From CAJCIS01 sp965276755 (GTDB taxonomy: Bacteria; Pseudomonadota; Alphaproteobacteria; Acetobacterales; Acetobacteraceae): a DNA stretch of 64,000 bases. Numbering within the stretch: position 1 is the stretch's first letter; every line of letters begins with the position of its first letter. The position numbers were made by a program, and so were the translations under genes. Positions 25,385-33,967 of the stretch are shown piece after piece. The notes beneath the pieces are model-generated. The model searched no databases. It had not been told where the DNA came from and saw only the letters and a program-made list of their open reading frames with translations. The DNA is taken from positions 186,001 through 250,000 of the forward strand of contig OZ255625.1 in assembly GCA_965276755.1 (NCBI GenBank). Direction: 5' to 3'.

Positions 25385-27625
25385 CTACTCCCCTTGCGTC
25401 AGGGCAGTGGCGACATGCGCGCCGGCCACGTGACGGTTCTGCTGGTTCCACAAGGTGCGGTAGATGCTGCAGCGCCCGAGTAGCGTATCGTGCGGCGCGA
25501 TGTCGATCATCTTGCCCTGGTCGAGCACCATGATCAGGTCGCAATTGACCAGGCTGGAGAGGCGGTGGGAGACGATCACCATCGTGCGCCCCTTGCCGAT
25601 GCGCACGAGGTTGGCATTCACCAGCGCCTCGCTCTCGGGGTCCAGAGCGCTGGTCGCTTCGTCCAGGATCATGATGCGCGGATTGGAGATCAGCGCGCGG
25701 GCAATGGCCAGGCGTTGCCGCTGGCCGCCCGAGATGTTGGCCGAGCCTTCCTCGATCCAGGTGTCGTAGCCCTGGGGCATCTTCTCGATGAACTCCTCGG
25801 CCCCGGCCAGGCGCGCGGCGCGCACCGCGTCTTCCAGCGTAAGCCCGGGCCTCCCTGCGATGATGTTGTCGCGCACCGTGCCGCGGAAGAGGAAGTTGTC
25901 CTGCAACACCACGCCTAGGCTGCGGCGCAAATGGGCGAGATTGATTTCGCGCATCTCCGCGCCGTCGATCTTGACCGCTCCCGCGTATTCACGGTTTACG
26001 CCTTGCAGCAGGCGCGTGATCGTCGATTTGCCCGAGCCGCTGCGGCCGACCAGACCCAGCATCGTGCCTGGCGTGATTTCGAAGTTGACGCGATTCAGCG
26101 CGGGGCGTGCGCCCATCGGATAGGTGAAGGTCACGTCCTCGAAGGCGATTCGGCCTTCGAATTTCGGGCGCATGCCCTCCGCGACGTTGCGCACTTCGGG
26201 CGGGTTGTTCAGCACCTTGGCGATCTGACCGACGGCCGTGCGCACCTCCTGGAAATCCTCCATCAGGCGGGCAAAGCTCGTCAAAGGCGAGGAGACGCGA
26301 TTGGACAGCATCATAAAGGCGATCAGCGCGCCGCGATCCACGCCCGAATTGGCCTGCAAGGCTAGGTAGGCGCCGAGCAGGATGATGCCACGGCTCATGA
26401 AGATCTGCATCGGATCGGTCAGCGTCTGCGGCCAGTTGGCCATGCGCGCGGCCGCCAGCATCCAGCCCGCCGCTTCGGCCGTGCGTTCGTCCCAGATCTG
26501 CTTCTGCACAGGCTCCATCGCCAGCGTCTTGACGGTGCGGATGCCTTGCACGGTTTCAGTGATCACGGCGGATTTCTTGTGTTCGGCCTTCACATACAGA
26601 CCGATCAGGCGGCCGACGGGCTTGAGGAAGATCACCAGGATAAGGCCCATCAGACCTGCGCACAGCATCAGGATCGCGCTCAGCAACGATTCCATATAGA
26701 AGAGGAACGGGATCAGCACGACCAGGGTACAGAGGTCCAGCACCGTGCCAAGCATCTTGCCGGTGACGAATTCGCGCACGCGGGTCACGTTGCGCAACCG
26801 GCTTATCGTCTCACCAGCCTGGTTTCGTTCAAAGAAATCAAGCGGCAGCGAGAGCAGACGCGCGAAGAGGTGCAGGTTGAGCCGCGTGTCGAGCTTGGAG
26901 GCAATGACACTGATCAGTTCGCGCCGAGCCCAGCCCAGCAACGTGTCGAAAAGCGCCATGACCAGCAGGATCACCGTCAGCAGCCAGAATGATGCCAGGC
27001 TGTTGTATTCCAGCACGCGATCGATCGTGCCCATGACGACGAAGGCCGGGATGATGGCCAGGGCGGTGAGCACGAGCGAGGCGTAGGCGACCTGTGTCAG
27101 GAGCCGCTTCTCGACCATGACCTGGCGGGTGATCCAGCCGAGCGTGAACGGCGCCTCGCCCTCGGGCATCTCCTTGCTTCGGCGCAGCAGCACAACCTCG
27201 CCGCCCCAGGCCTGCTCCATGCGCATGCGGTCCACGGCCACGGGCGCCTCGGCGTCATGCGCGGTCGGGCTCTTGACCCAGACGATGTCGTGCTTGGTGT
27301 CCGCACCCACGACCAGGCCGGCTGTACCATCGCGCAGGAGCACGACGACGGGTGAGGTCTCGCGAAAGCGGAAAAGGTTCTTCCATTTCAAGATGGTCGC
27401 TTGCGCGACCAGGCCTTGCCCGCGCAGCCACGCGACCAGCGAGGCCGGGGAAGGATACGCTTCGCCGACAGGGCCCTGGTAGTCGTTGATGTCCAGATCC
27501 ATGCCATAGAAGCGGGCCGCTGCGGCCACCGCGCGCAGGCGCAGCTCCTTGGGGGTTACGGCCTCGGTTTCTTCCGGGCCGTTCCCGTCATCGGGTCCGA
27601 TGGCATTTGGCAGGTTCTGATCCAC
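25385..27625 (-). CDS. Type I secretion ABC transporter with C39-like domain
   Basis: 746 aa from GTG 27625, which has GGAG 9 bp upstream. N-terminal peptidase-C39-like domain (about 35-165) lacks the catalytic Cys, as in HlyB-type exporters of uncleaved RTX proteins. Six-helix exporter domain (about 190-470) and nucleotide-binding domain with Walker A GRSGSGKST, signature ISGGQRQR, Walker B ILDEATSALD and H-loop SHRLSS. Works with the adjacent HlyD. The substrate is not encoded next to it. A run of upstream codons is open but not conserved. Confidence 0.93.
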   Translation of the reverse strand: MDQNLPNAIGPDDGNGPEETEAVTPKELRLRAVAAAARFYGMDLDINDYQGPVGEAYPSPASLVAWLRGQGLVAQATILKWKNLFRFRETSPVVVLLRDGTAGLVVGADTKHDIVWVKSPTAHDAEAPVAVDRMRMEQAWGGEVVLLRRSKEMPEGEAPFTLGWITRQVMVEKRLLTQVAYASLVLTALAIIPAFVVMGTIDRVLEYNSLASFWLLTVILLVMALFDTLLGWARRELISVIASKLDTRLNLHLFARLLSLPLDFFERNQAGETISRLRNVTRVREFVTGKMLGTVLDLCTLVVLIPFLFYMESLLSAILMLCAGLMGLILVIFLKPVGRLIGLYVKAEHKKSAVITETVQGIRTVKTLAMEPVQKQIWDERTAEAAGWMLAAARMANWPQTLTDPMQIFMSRGIILLGAYLALQANSGVDRGALIAFMMLSNRVSSPLTSFARLMEDFQEVRTAVGQIAKVLNNPPEVRNVAEGMRPKFEGRIAFEDVTFTYPMGARPALNRVNFEITPGTMLGLVGRSGSGKSTITRLLQGVNREYAGAVKIDGAEMREINLAHLRRSLGVVLQDNFLFRGTVRDNIIAGRPGLTLEDAVRAARLAGAEEFIEKMPQGYDTWIEEGSANISGGQRQRLAIARALISNPRIMILDEATSALDPESEALVNANLVRIGKGRTMVIVSHRLSSLVNCDLIMVLDQGKMIDIAPHDTLLGRCSIYRTLWNQQNRHVAGAHVATALTQGE

Positions 27626-28038
27626 TGCGTGTTCTCCGAATCGCCAGGTCCGGCGTGCCTGAACCCTGGTCTGCCGCCCGCTGTGCCGGGCCTGGTGGTG
27701 GCGGGCCATGGATGCTGGCCCCGGCTTGTATGCGCGTCTAGCTTCGCCCCGCTCGTGCAGGGTAGGCCTGCCGTGGCGGAGAGGACCGCGGGCAAGCGTG
27801 CCAAAGCGCCGGTATGGGGCGGGCTGGCCGGTGTCTTGGGCTCCCCTTACACCCTAATTCCTTTCCGGGGGATAATTTTTGGCGGTTTTCCGCCAAAATT
27901 CCACGTGCGAACCGAAACAACCCTGCGCCGGCCCAGGGCTGCCATCGCATGCCATGGCGCGCAACCAGGCGCTGTCCACAAACGCTCGGCCATGTGCGAC
28001 CATGCCACGCCCCCGCCGCCCCGCCAAGGAGTGACCGC
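27626..28038. other. 412-bp intergenic region upstream of the type I exporter
   Basis: No gene recognised. It lies between divergent transcripts (ABC exporter on minus, GNAT on plus), so it holds both promoters. The only clear structure is the hairpin at 27877-27898. Confidence 0.5.
27877..27898. promoter_or_regulatory. Perfect inverted repeat in divergent promoter region
   Basis: TTTTGGCGG-TTTT-CCGCCAAAA: two 9-bp perfect arms around a 4-bp loop. Between divergent promoters an operator is more likely than a terminator, but both are possible. Confidence 0.4.
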
Positions 28039-28635
28039 ATGCTTCCCGCCCCAGGCGCCACCCAGAGCTTCACGATCGCCGACGCCCAGGATAGCGACAC
28101 GCCCGAGATCGCGGCGATCTACGCCCACCACGTCCTGCACGGCACCGGCACCTTCGAGGAAATCCCGCCCAGCATCGAGGATATGGCGGGCCGCCGCGCC
28201 GCCGGCCTGGCCGCCGGCTACGTGTGGCTGGCCGCGCGGGACGCGACAGGCGTGCTGGGCTACGCCTATTACGGCGCCTTTCGCCCGCGGAGTGCCTACC
28301 GCCTGATCGCCGAGGACAGCGTCTATGTGCGCGAGGACGTGCGCGGCCAGGGGGTTGGCCGGGCGCTGGTCGCCGCCTTGCTCGCGCGCGGGGAGGCGGC
28401 GGGGCTGCGGCAGATGCTGGCGCTCATCGGCGATAGCGAAAACGAGGGCTCGATCGGGGTGCATGCCAGCCTGGGGTTTGCGCGTGCCGGCGTGTTGCGC
28501 GCGGTGGGGGTGAAGTTCGGGCGCTGGCTGGACGTGGTGATCATGCAGCGTGCGTTGGGGGCTGGGGATGAGGCCGGTCCAGCACTCAGCCTTCAGCATT
28601 CAGTTAGCAGATCGGGCATTCAGTCCTCGGATTAG
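28039..28635 (+). CDS. GNAT acetyltransferase, phosphinothricin acetyltransferase-like
   Basis: 198 aa. Acetyl-CoA transferase of the Pat/Bar/YncA group. N-terminal IYAHHVLHGTGTFEE, the FR.R.AYR segment, SVYVREDVRGQGVGRAL (acetyl-CoA pyrophosphate loop) and the ending FGRWLDVVIMQ are the group's hallmarks. AAGGAGTG precedes ATG 28039 by 6 bp. The physiological acceptor may be methionine derivatives or other amino compounds rather than phosphinothricin. The stop overlaps the convergent enoyl-CoA hydratase stop by 4 bp, and about 20 terminal residues (ALSLQHSVSRSG) look non-conserved. Confidence 0.88.
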   Translation: MLPAPGATQSFTIADAQDSDTPEIAAIYAHHVLHGTGTFEEIPPSIEDMAGRRAAGLAAGYVWLAARDATGVLGYAYYGAFRPRSAYRLIAEDSVYVREDVRGQGVGRALVAALLARGEAAGLRQMLALIGDSENEGSIGVHASLGFARAGVLRAVGVKFGRWLDVVIMQRALGAGDEAGPALSLQHSVSRSGIQSSD

Positions 28636-29441
28636 CCCGTCTCCTCCGATGGCTGAATGCTGGATGCCGATGGCTGAACGCGCCCCCGCGCCTGTATCGC
28701 TGCACGCCGCGCCTCGATTGCTTCGGCAGACACGCCGGCGTTGAAGGCCGACGAGCGGCGGGCTTCAAGTGCGAGCGCGCGGCCGAAGGGGCGGGCGAAG
28801 CCGTCATCGATCAGGCTCTTGTAGGCGGCCAGCATGTCGGTGGGGAGCTGGGCCATGTCAGAGGCGAGCTTGTGGGCGGTGGGCAGCAGTTCGTCCTCGG
28901 GCAAGACGCGGTTGACCAGGCCCCAGGCGCAGGCGGTCTGCGCGTCGATGAAATTACCGGTCAGCGAGAGCTCCTTGGCGCGCGAGATGCCGATGGCGCG
29001 CGAGAGTTTCTGCGACAGCCCCCAGCCGGGCAGGATGCCGACGCGGGCGTGGGTGTCGGCGAAGCGCGCGTTGGATGAGGCGAGCAGGACGTCGCAGGCC
29101 AGGGCGACTTCGAAGCCGCCTGTGATGGCCACACCGTTGATCGCGCCGATGATGGGCTTGGTGAAGCGGGCGAGCGTGGAGACGGGATCGTCGGCGCCCT
29201 CGACGATGGTGGAGGGGTGCGCGCCGCCGGCGCCGAGTTCCTTGAGATCGAGGCCGGCGCAGAAGGCGCGTGTGCCCGCGCCAGTCAGGATGGCGACGCG
29301 CACGTGCTCATTGGTGGCGAGGTCGGCGAAGGTATCGACCAGCCCCTGGCGCACGGACGCTGAGAGCGCATTCATCTGTTCCGGCCGATTAAGCGTGACC
29401 AGCGCCACCCCATCAGCCACATCGACCATCACGTCTGCCAT
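28632..29441 (-). CDS. Enoyl-CoA hydratase/isomerase family protein
   Basis: 269 aa crotonase-fold protein. Oxyanion-hole segments AFCAGLDL and GVAITGGFEVALACD are present. At the two acidic positions of canonical hydratases, this protein has GGFEVAL (Glu retained) and HARVGILPGWGLSQ (second Glu replaced by Gly-type residues), so its exact reaction (hydratase, isomerase or other) is open. The C-terminal 20 residues (ASSIQPSEETG) are probably an unconserved extension into the convergent overlap. Confidence 0.85.
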   Translation of the reverse strand: MADVMVDVADGVALVTLNRPEQMNALSASVRQGLVDTFADLATNEHVRVAILTGAGTRAFCAGLDLKELGAGGAHPSTIVEGADDPVSTLARFTKPIIGAINGVAITGGFEVALACDVLLASSNARFADTHARVGILPGWGLSQKLSRAIGISRAKELSLTGNFIDAQTACAWGLVNRVLPEDELLPTAHKLASDMAQLPTDMLAAYKSLIDDGFARPFGRALALEARRSSAFNAGVSAEAIEARRAAIQARGRVQPSASSIQPSEETG

Positions 29442-29456
29442 TTGCGGAACCCCCTA

Positions 29457-30917
29457 ATGAACAAAAGTTTTTTGGTTCTTTTTTTCAAAAAAGAACAGCC
29501 TTTGCTCCTTGCGCTCTTTGTGCTTGCGGTCTGCTTGAGAGCGGTCGTGATCGGCCTTGGCCGCTCGGGCTCGGACGGCGACTGGCCGGTTTACGCCAGG
29601 GTCGCCCACAACATGCTGTCCGGCTGCGGCGTGTCGCTCTCTGCTCCAGGCAGCGTGTGCGTGCCCCATTTCGGCGGCAACGGCCTGCCAGGCTATCCCG
29701 CCTTTATCGCGGCGGTCTGGGCGGTTTTCGGCGGCGGCCGCGGTGCGGTGCTGTGGGCGCAGGCTGTTGTCACCGCGCTGGCGGTGCCTCGACTGGCTTA
29801 CGGCGTGGGGCGGCTGTCCGGGCGACGGGCGGGGCTTGGGTGCGGGCTGGTGGCGGCGCTGTCTCCGTTGCAGGCCTTCATGGTGCGGGAGGGGTTGGCC
29901 GAAACGCTGAGCCTTGGAGCGGCAAACTGGCTGATCGGCGAACTCGCGCTCAGCCTGGCCGAGCGGCGATTGCGTGTGGTGCCGGTTGCGGTGGCGCTGG
30001 GCTGTGCCGTTTTTTTGCGGTTGGATTCGGTGCTGTTTGCGTTGCCGGTCGCCATTGTCGGGCTGTCGATTTATGGCGTGGCGCGGGCGATACGGCCCGG
30101 GCTGATGGTGGCGGGGCTGGTGTGTGTGCCTTTGGTGCTGTGGTCGGCGCGCAACGTTGTGCAGGGCGTAGGTTTGGTGCCGCCGGCGCGGAGATGGATG
30201 TTGCCCGATGGCAGCGTGGGGCCGCTGGGCTATCTCGACTGGCTTAAGCAATGGGTGACCACGCAGGACCAGCGTTCGGCCGCCGCGTTCTTCGCTGGCA
30301 CGGATTATCGCATGATCCACATCGTGGGGGGGCCATTTCTGCCGACGCGGCAGGTGGCGGCGATGAACGCTCTGCTGGGCGATTTGCGCTCCCATGCGGG
30401 CCAGGCCTTTCCGGCCGAGATCGATCGTGGGTTTGCCGCGCTGGCCGATGATGCGCGGGCGGGGCGCGGTCTGGGTGCAACGCTGGCCTTGCGCGGCGCA
30501 CAGGCGGCGGGGCTTTGGGCGCGCTGGGCCGAGCCGTTGCCGCCCGAGGCGCGGCCGGCCTCGGGTGGCGTTGGGGGTTGGCTGAAAGGTGCGCTGACGC
30601 AGAGCGTGGGCATGATGCTGAACACGCTGACGCGCTGCTACCGCTGCGGGCTGGGTTTGCTGTTTTTGGCGGCGGTGGCGCTGACGGTGGCGGGACGTGT
30701 GGGTGGAATAGCGCGAGTGTTCGTGGCGGCGGCGGCGGCGCTGGTTGTGGCGAAGACTATCGTTGCGGTGGCGGGGCTGTTTCTGGAGGCGCGCTACACG
30801 GTGACTGCGGTGCCGTTCATGGAGGTGGCCGTTGTGCTGGTGGCAGCAGGGTTGGGGGGGATGGCACATCTCCCCGATCTTCACTTGCGGCGCCACACGC
30901 GCAAATGGGGCAGGTGA
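29457..30917 (+). CDS. Polytopic membrane protein, possible GT-C type glycosyltransferase
   Basis: About 486 aa, 9-11 hydrophobic helices. The first periplasmic loop after helix 1 has GSDGDWPVYARVAHNML and helix-loop pattern of the ArnT/PMT-like GT-C superfamily (acidic residue early in the loop), which use polyprenyl-phosphate sugars. This is a weak, architecture-based call. Both ends are repeat-derived: the chosen ATG and first about 14 residues (NKSFLVLFFKKE) are a family-C element and the last about 20 residues (GGMAHLPDL) a family-B element. TTG 29442 is an alternative start. Confidence 0.65.
   Translation: MNKSFLVLFFKKEQPLLLALFVLAVCLRAVVIGLGRSGSDGDWPVYARVAHNMLSGCGVSLSAPGSVCVPHFGGNGLPGYPAFIAAVWAVFGGGRGAVLWAQAVVTALAVPRLAYGVGRLSGRRAGLGCGLVAALSPLQAFMVREGLAETLSLGAANWLIGELALSLAERRLRVVPVAVALGCAVFLRLDSVLFALPVAIVGLSIYGVARAIRPGLMVAGLVCVPLVLWSARNVVQGVGLVPPARRWMLPDGSVGPLGYLDWLKQWVTTQDQRSAAAFFAGTDYRMIHIVGGPFLPTRQVAAMNALLGDLRSHAGQAFPAEIDRGFAALADDARAGRGLGATLALRGAQAAGLWARWAEPLPPEARPASGGVGGWLKGALTQSVGMMLNTLTRCYRCGLGLLFLAAVALTVAGRVGGIARVFVAAAAALVVAKTIVAVAGLFLEARYTVTAVPFMEVAVVLVAAGLGGMAHLPDLHLRRHTRKWGR
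29461..29507. repeat. Family-C repeat
   Basis: ACAAAAGTTTTTT then hairpin GTTCTTTTTT-TC-AAAAAAGAAC. It is translated as the N-terminus of the membrane protein gene. Confidence 0.88.
30852..30882. repeat. Family-B repeat, partial, inside the 3' end of a CDS
   Basis: TTGGGGGGGATGGCACATCTCC is the core half of a B unit, read in frame as GLGGMAHLP in the membrane protein gene. Confidence 0.75.
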
Positions 30918-31390
30918 AAGAAAATCCCTGCGCGCACGCCGCGGCTGCTCATCAGCATTTCCACGCCGAAAGCGACGACGGAGCCCAGCGTAAGGACGAT
31001 GGCCAGGCCGAAGAAGATCAGCAAAACCTGCGCGATTGCCTTGTTGGCCACCGCAAAAAGAAAAAGTGAGAGGATCGCCAGGCACGTTGCGGCGGCACCC
31101 GCGGTGCCGAGAACGACAGCGGCATCGAGGGCGACGGAGCGACGGCGCAGACGCGCGAGGTCGGAGGCCTGCTCGGCGCTGGCGGCATCGGCGCCGATGG
31201 CCTTTGACAGCGCGTCGACCTGGTCGGCGACGCGGGCCAGGCGGCCGGCGAAGACGTTGAGAAGGGCGGCGATGCCGCTGAGCAGAAACACCGGAGCAAG
31301 GGCCACCTGGATGAGGTGGCCTGCGGAGTCGACGGTCAGATTGGGAAACACCAGGGGCCTCAATATTTGACGCGAGCGTACGCTCAACAT
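30881..31390 (-). CDS. DUF2721 family membrane protein
   Basis: 169 aa. Signature IQVALAPVFLLSGIAALLNVFAGRLARVADQ defines DUF2721; two further membrane helices at about 95-120 and 125-145. Function of the family is unknown. The start codon at 31390 touches a family-C repeat; a shorter start is possible. It overlaps the 3' end of the convergent membrane protein gene by about 37 bp. Confidence 0.85.
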   Translation of the reverse strand: MLSVRSRQILRPLVFPNLTVDSAGHLIQVALAPVFLLSGIAALLNVFAGRLARVADQVDALSKAIGADAASAEQASDLARLRRRSVALDAAVVLGTAGAAATCLAILSLFLFAVANKAIAQVLLIFFGLAIVLTLGSVVAFGVEMLMSSRGVRAGIFFHLPHLRVWRRK

Positions 31391-31434
31391 TCAAAAGTTT
31401 TTTGGTCCTTTTTTTCAAAAAAGGACTGCTTCCT
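31388..31434. repeat. Family-C repeat
   Basis: Hairpin GGTCCTTTTTT-TC-AAAAAAGGAC with tail TGCTTCCTTT. The TAA stop of the asparaginase gene (31435-31437) lies in its tail and the DUF2721 start codon in its head. Confidence 0.88.
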
Positions 31435-32415
31435 TTACTGCGGCCGTGCCGCCCGCACTTCCCCTACCGCCATCCCATTCCAGTTGTTTAACGTGGTGGT
31501 CGCCCATCGATCCAGCACCGCATGCCCGGGCAAGAAGTGCCGCAGCAGCGCGGCGGCAAAGGCGTCCGAAGCGCGGTTGCCACCGTCATCGGCCTTGATC
31601 GCAAAGCCCAGGCCGAGTGCCGGAATGGTGCCGGCATGCACGCCCTCCGCACCGGTCTTGATAAAGGCGGCCTCGCCTAACGCTTCGGTGATTTCGGTGT
31701 CGATGCGTCCCGGGCCGGCCAGCATGACGGGGTGGGCGGCGGCGGCGCGGCGCAGGCGGGCGGCCGCTTCAGCCAGGCCTTGAGGCAGTCCCGTACCTGT
31801 GCCGAAGCGGGCGAAACCGGTGGCTATCGCCGATAAGGGCATGCGGTAGGTGGGAATGCTGCAGCCATCGATGGCGCGGCCGGCCTCGTCCATGGCGGCG
31901 CCAGTCACTTCGCCGACGATTTGAGTGACGCGCGCCATGGTCGGGTGGTTCGGCCCACTATAGCCGCGTGGATCGTGGCCCGCGGCGACTGCCGCGCAGA
32001 TGAAGCCGGCGTGCTTGCCCGAGCAATTGTTGTGCAGCGCCGAGGGGGTGTGCCCGGCGGCGGCGAGCGCGCGCGCGGCGGCGGGGCTGCTGGGCCAGTG
32101 GGTGCCGCATTCCAGGCAGACAGGCGTGCGGCCGGCCTGGGTTAGCATGGCGTGCGCGGCTTGCGTGTGCTCGGGCAGGCCGGTGTGGGAGGCGCAGGCG
32201 AGCGCGAGTTGTGCGTCGGTCAGGCCAAAGCGGTCGGCCGCGCCCTCGGCGAGCAGGGGCAAGGCTTGCAAGGCCTTGATCGCTGAACGTGGGAAGGTGG
32301 CGGCGTGCGGGTCACCGCCGGCAAGGACCAGGCGGCCCTGCGCGTCGGTGACGGCGAAGCTGCCGTGATGGCGGGACTCGAGCAGGCCGCCACGCAGGAT
32401 TTCGGCGATGAGCAT
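31435..32415 (-). CDS. Asparaginase (AnsA/PF06089-type, thermolabile family)
   Basis: 326 aa. L-asparaginase II of the Rhizobium AnsA type, unrelated to E. coli AnsB. Family hallmarks: VESRH-like LLESRHHGS near the N-terminus, PRSAIKALQALPL, CASHTG, LHNNCSGKHAGF and GGNRASD. These include the catalytic Ser-Lys-type residues proposed for the family. It hydrolyses L-asparagine to aspartate and ammonia. Divergent from the porin gene with about 85 bp between. Confidence 0.92.
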   Translation of the reverse strand: MLIAEILRGGLLESRHHGSFAVTDAQGRLVLAGGDPHAATFPRSAIKALQALPLLAEGAADRFGLTDAQLALACASHTGLPEHTQAAHAMLTQAGRTPVCLECGTHWPSSPAAARALAAAGHTPSALHNNCSGKHAGFICAAVAAGHDPRGYSGPNHPTMARVTQIVGEVTGAAMDEAGRAIDGCSIPTYRMPLSAIATGFARFGTGTGLPQGLAEAAARLRRAAAAHPVMLAGPGRIDTEITEALGEAAFIKTGAEGVHAGTIPALGLGFAIKADDGGNRASDAFAAALLRHFLPGHAVLDRWATTTLNNWNGMAVGEVRAARPQ

Positions 32416-32464
32416 GGCGGTGGGTGAAGCCTGGAGGGGGGAGCGTCAAGGCTCCCGATGGGTG

Positions 32465-32489
32465 TTGCAGTTGAGAAGCATTCTCATTA
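32465..32489. promoter_or_regulatory. Fur-box-like palindrome upstream of porin gene
   Basis: A perfect inverted repeat GAGAA-GCA-TTCTC with flanking T/A bases (TTGCAGT left, ATTA right) 12 bp before the porin ATG. It closely resembles Fur/Mur-type boxes (TGAGAATCATTCTCA-like). Position over a promoter would repress transcription under iron repletion. Inference supported by an EfeB-type gene in the same operon. Confidence 0.6.
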
Positions 32490-32500
32490 AGAGCCGCTTC

Positions 32501-33967
32501 ATGCCGCCGATTTTGCGCTTGCCTGCCGCCGTCGCCGCTTTGTGGCTTGTCGCGCCGTGCGTAGGACGGGCGGCACCACCGCCGTTATCGGTGCCTGTGA
32601 GCGGGGGCGATACTGCCGGCGCGGGGCCGGGCTATGGCGGTATCCTGTCCGATCTACAGCGCAGCAATTTCTTGTTCGGCGATCTGTTCGGGCTGCGTTC
32701 GTTGCTGAGCCGTTACGGCATCACGCTGGCGATCCAGGAGACCAGCGAGGTGCTGGGCAACCCGACAGGCGGCGTGCGCAGGGGGGTGGCTTATGACGGA
32801 TTGACGCAGGCGATCCTGCAGATGGACACGCAGCGCGCGTTTGGCTGGTATGGCGGGCTGTTTAACGTCAGCGCCCTGAAACTGCACGGACGCAATCTGA
32901 GCAGCGACAATCTTTACACGCTGCAGACGGCAAGCGGCATCGAGGGCGATCGCGCGACGCGCCTGTGGGAACTGTGGTATGACCAGAAGCTGCTGGGCGA
33001 GGACAGGCTGGATATCAAAATCGGCCAGATCAGCGCCGATACCGAATTCATGGTGACCCCAAATGGGGCCTATTTTGTCAACACGATGTTCGGCTGGCCG
33101 TTGGTGCCCTCGGTCGATCTGCCTGGCGGCGGGCCGGCCTATCCGCTGGCAGCGCCAGCGGTGCGCGTCAAGGCGAGGCCGATCGATGCGCTGACGATTT
33201 CGGTGGGCGTGTTCAATGGTGCGCCGGCGCGCAGCACGGCGGGCGATGCGCAGAAGAACAATGCGTCGGGCGCGCAATTTCCCTTCAATGGCGGCACGCT
33301 GACTTTCGTCGAGCTGCAATACGCGTATCCGGCGCTGGGGGCGATGGTTTATCCGGGCGAAGGTGCGCCGTTGGGCCACACGTACCGGCTAGGCATGTGG
33401 TATGACAGCGAGCGATTTGGCGATCTGGCGCGAGATGATGCGGGCGGCAGCCTGGCCTCGCCGCTGAGCAGCGGGGCGCCGCGGCGCCATCATGGCGATT
33501 TTTCGCTCTACGCGGTGGCCGACCAGATGGTGTGGCGTGACGCGCGCAATCCCAATCGATCGGTCAGCGTGTTTGCGCGCGTGATGGGCACGCCGCAGGG
33601 CGATCGCAATCTCGTGGATTTTTCCGTCAATGCGGGGCTGGTGCTGCACAATCCCGCGGTGAACCGGCCTGATGATACGTTGGCCGTGGGCATGGGGTTT
33701 GCGCATGTCGGTGCCGCGGCTGCTTCCTATGATCGCGAGGTTGCACTCTATGATCGCGCGGCGGATCCCGCCGGCGCCTTTCCGATCCGCAGCACGGAGA
33801 CTTTTGTCGAGGTGACGTATCAATACCAGGTCCATCCGTGGTGGCAGATACAGCCCGACATGCAGTACGTGTTTAATCCGGGCGGCGGGATTGCCGATCC
33901 CGGCGCGCCTGGGCAACGCGTGCAGGATGAATTGACAATAGGCGTGCGAACCAATGTTCTTTTTTAG
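32501..33967 (+). CDS. OprB-family porin
   Basis: 488 aa with a signal peptide (cleavage near GRAA, residue about 24). Outer-membrane beta barrel of the carbohydrate-selective porin OprB family: GITLAIQETSEVLGNPTGG near the N-terminus, WELWYDQ, KIGQISADTEF and a C-terminal aromatic end (RTNVLF). It is the first gene of an apparent operon with a periplasmic propeller protein and an EfeB-type peroxidase. With a Fur-like box in front, transport of an iron-related substrate is more plausible than sugar uptake, but this is inference. A start at 32408 is open but not conserved. Confidence 0.88.
   Translation: MPPILRLPAAVAALWLVAPCVGRAAPPPLSVPVSGGDTAGAGPGYGGILSDLQRSNFLFGDLFGLRSLLSRYGITLAIQETSEVLGNPTGGVRRGVAYDGLTQAILQMDTQRAFGWYGGLFNVSALKLHGRNLSSDNLYTLQTASGIEGDRATRLWELWYDQKLLGEDRLDIKIGQISADTEFMVTPNGAYFVNTMFGWPLVPSVDLPGGGPAYPLAAPAVRVKARPIDALTISVGVFNGAPARSTAGDAQKNNASGAQFPFNGGTLTFVELQYAYPALGAMVYPGEGAPLGHTYRLGMWYDSERFGDLARDDAGGSLASPLSSGAPRRHHGDFSLYAVADQMVWRDARNPNRSVSVFARVMGTPQGDRNLVDFSVNAGLVLHNPAVNRPDDTLAVGMGFAHVGAAAASYDREVALYDRAADPAGAFPIRSTETFVEVTYQYQVHPWWQIQPDMQYVFNPGGGIADPGAPGQRVQDELTIGVRTNVLF

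Noticed and set aside
29454..31418. Long minus-strand open frame opposite the polytopic membrane protein
   Set aside because: Arg/His/Pro-rich shadow; the sense strand gives coherent membrane helices and DUF2721 is in a different frame.
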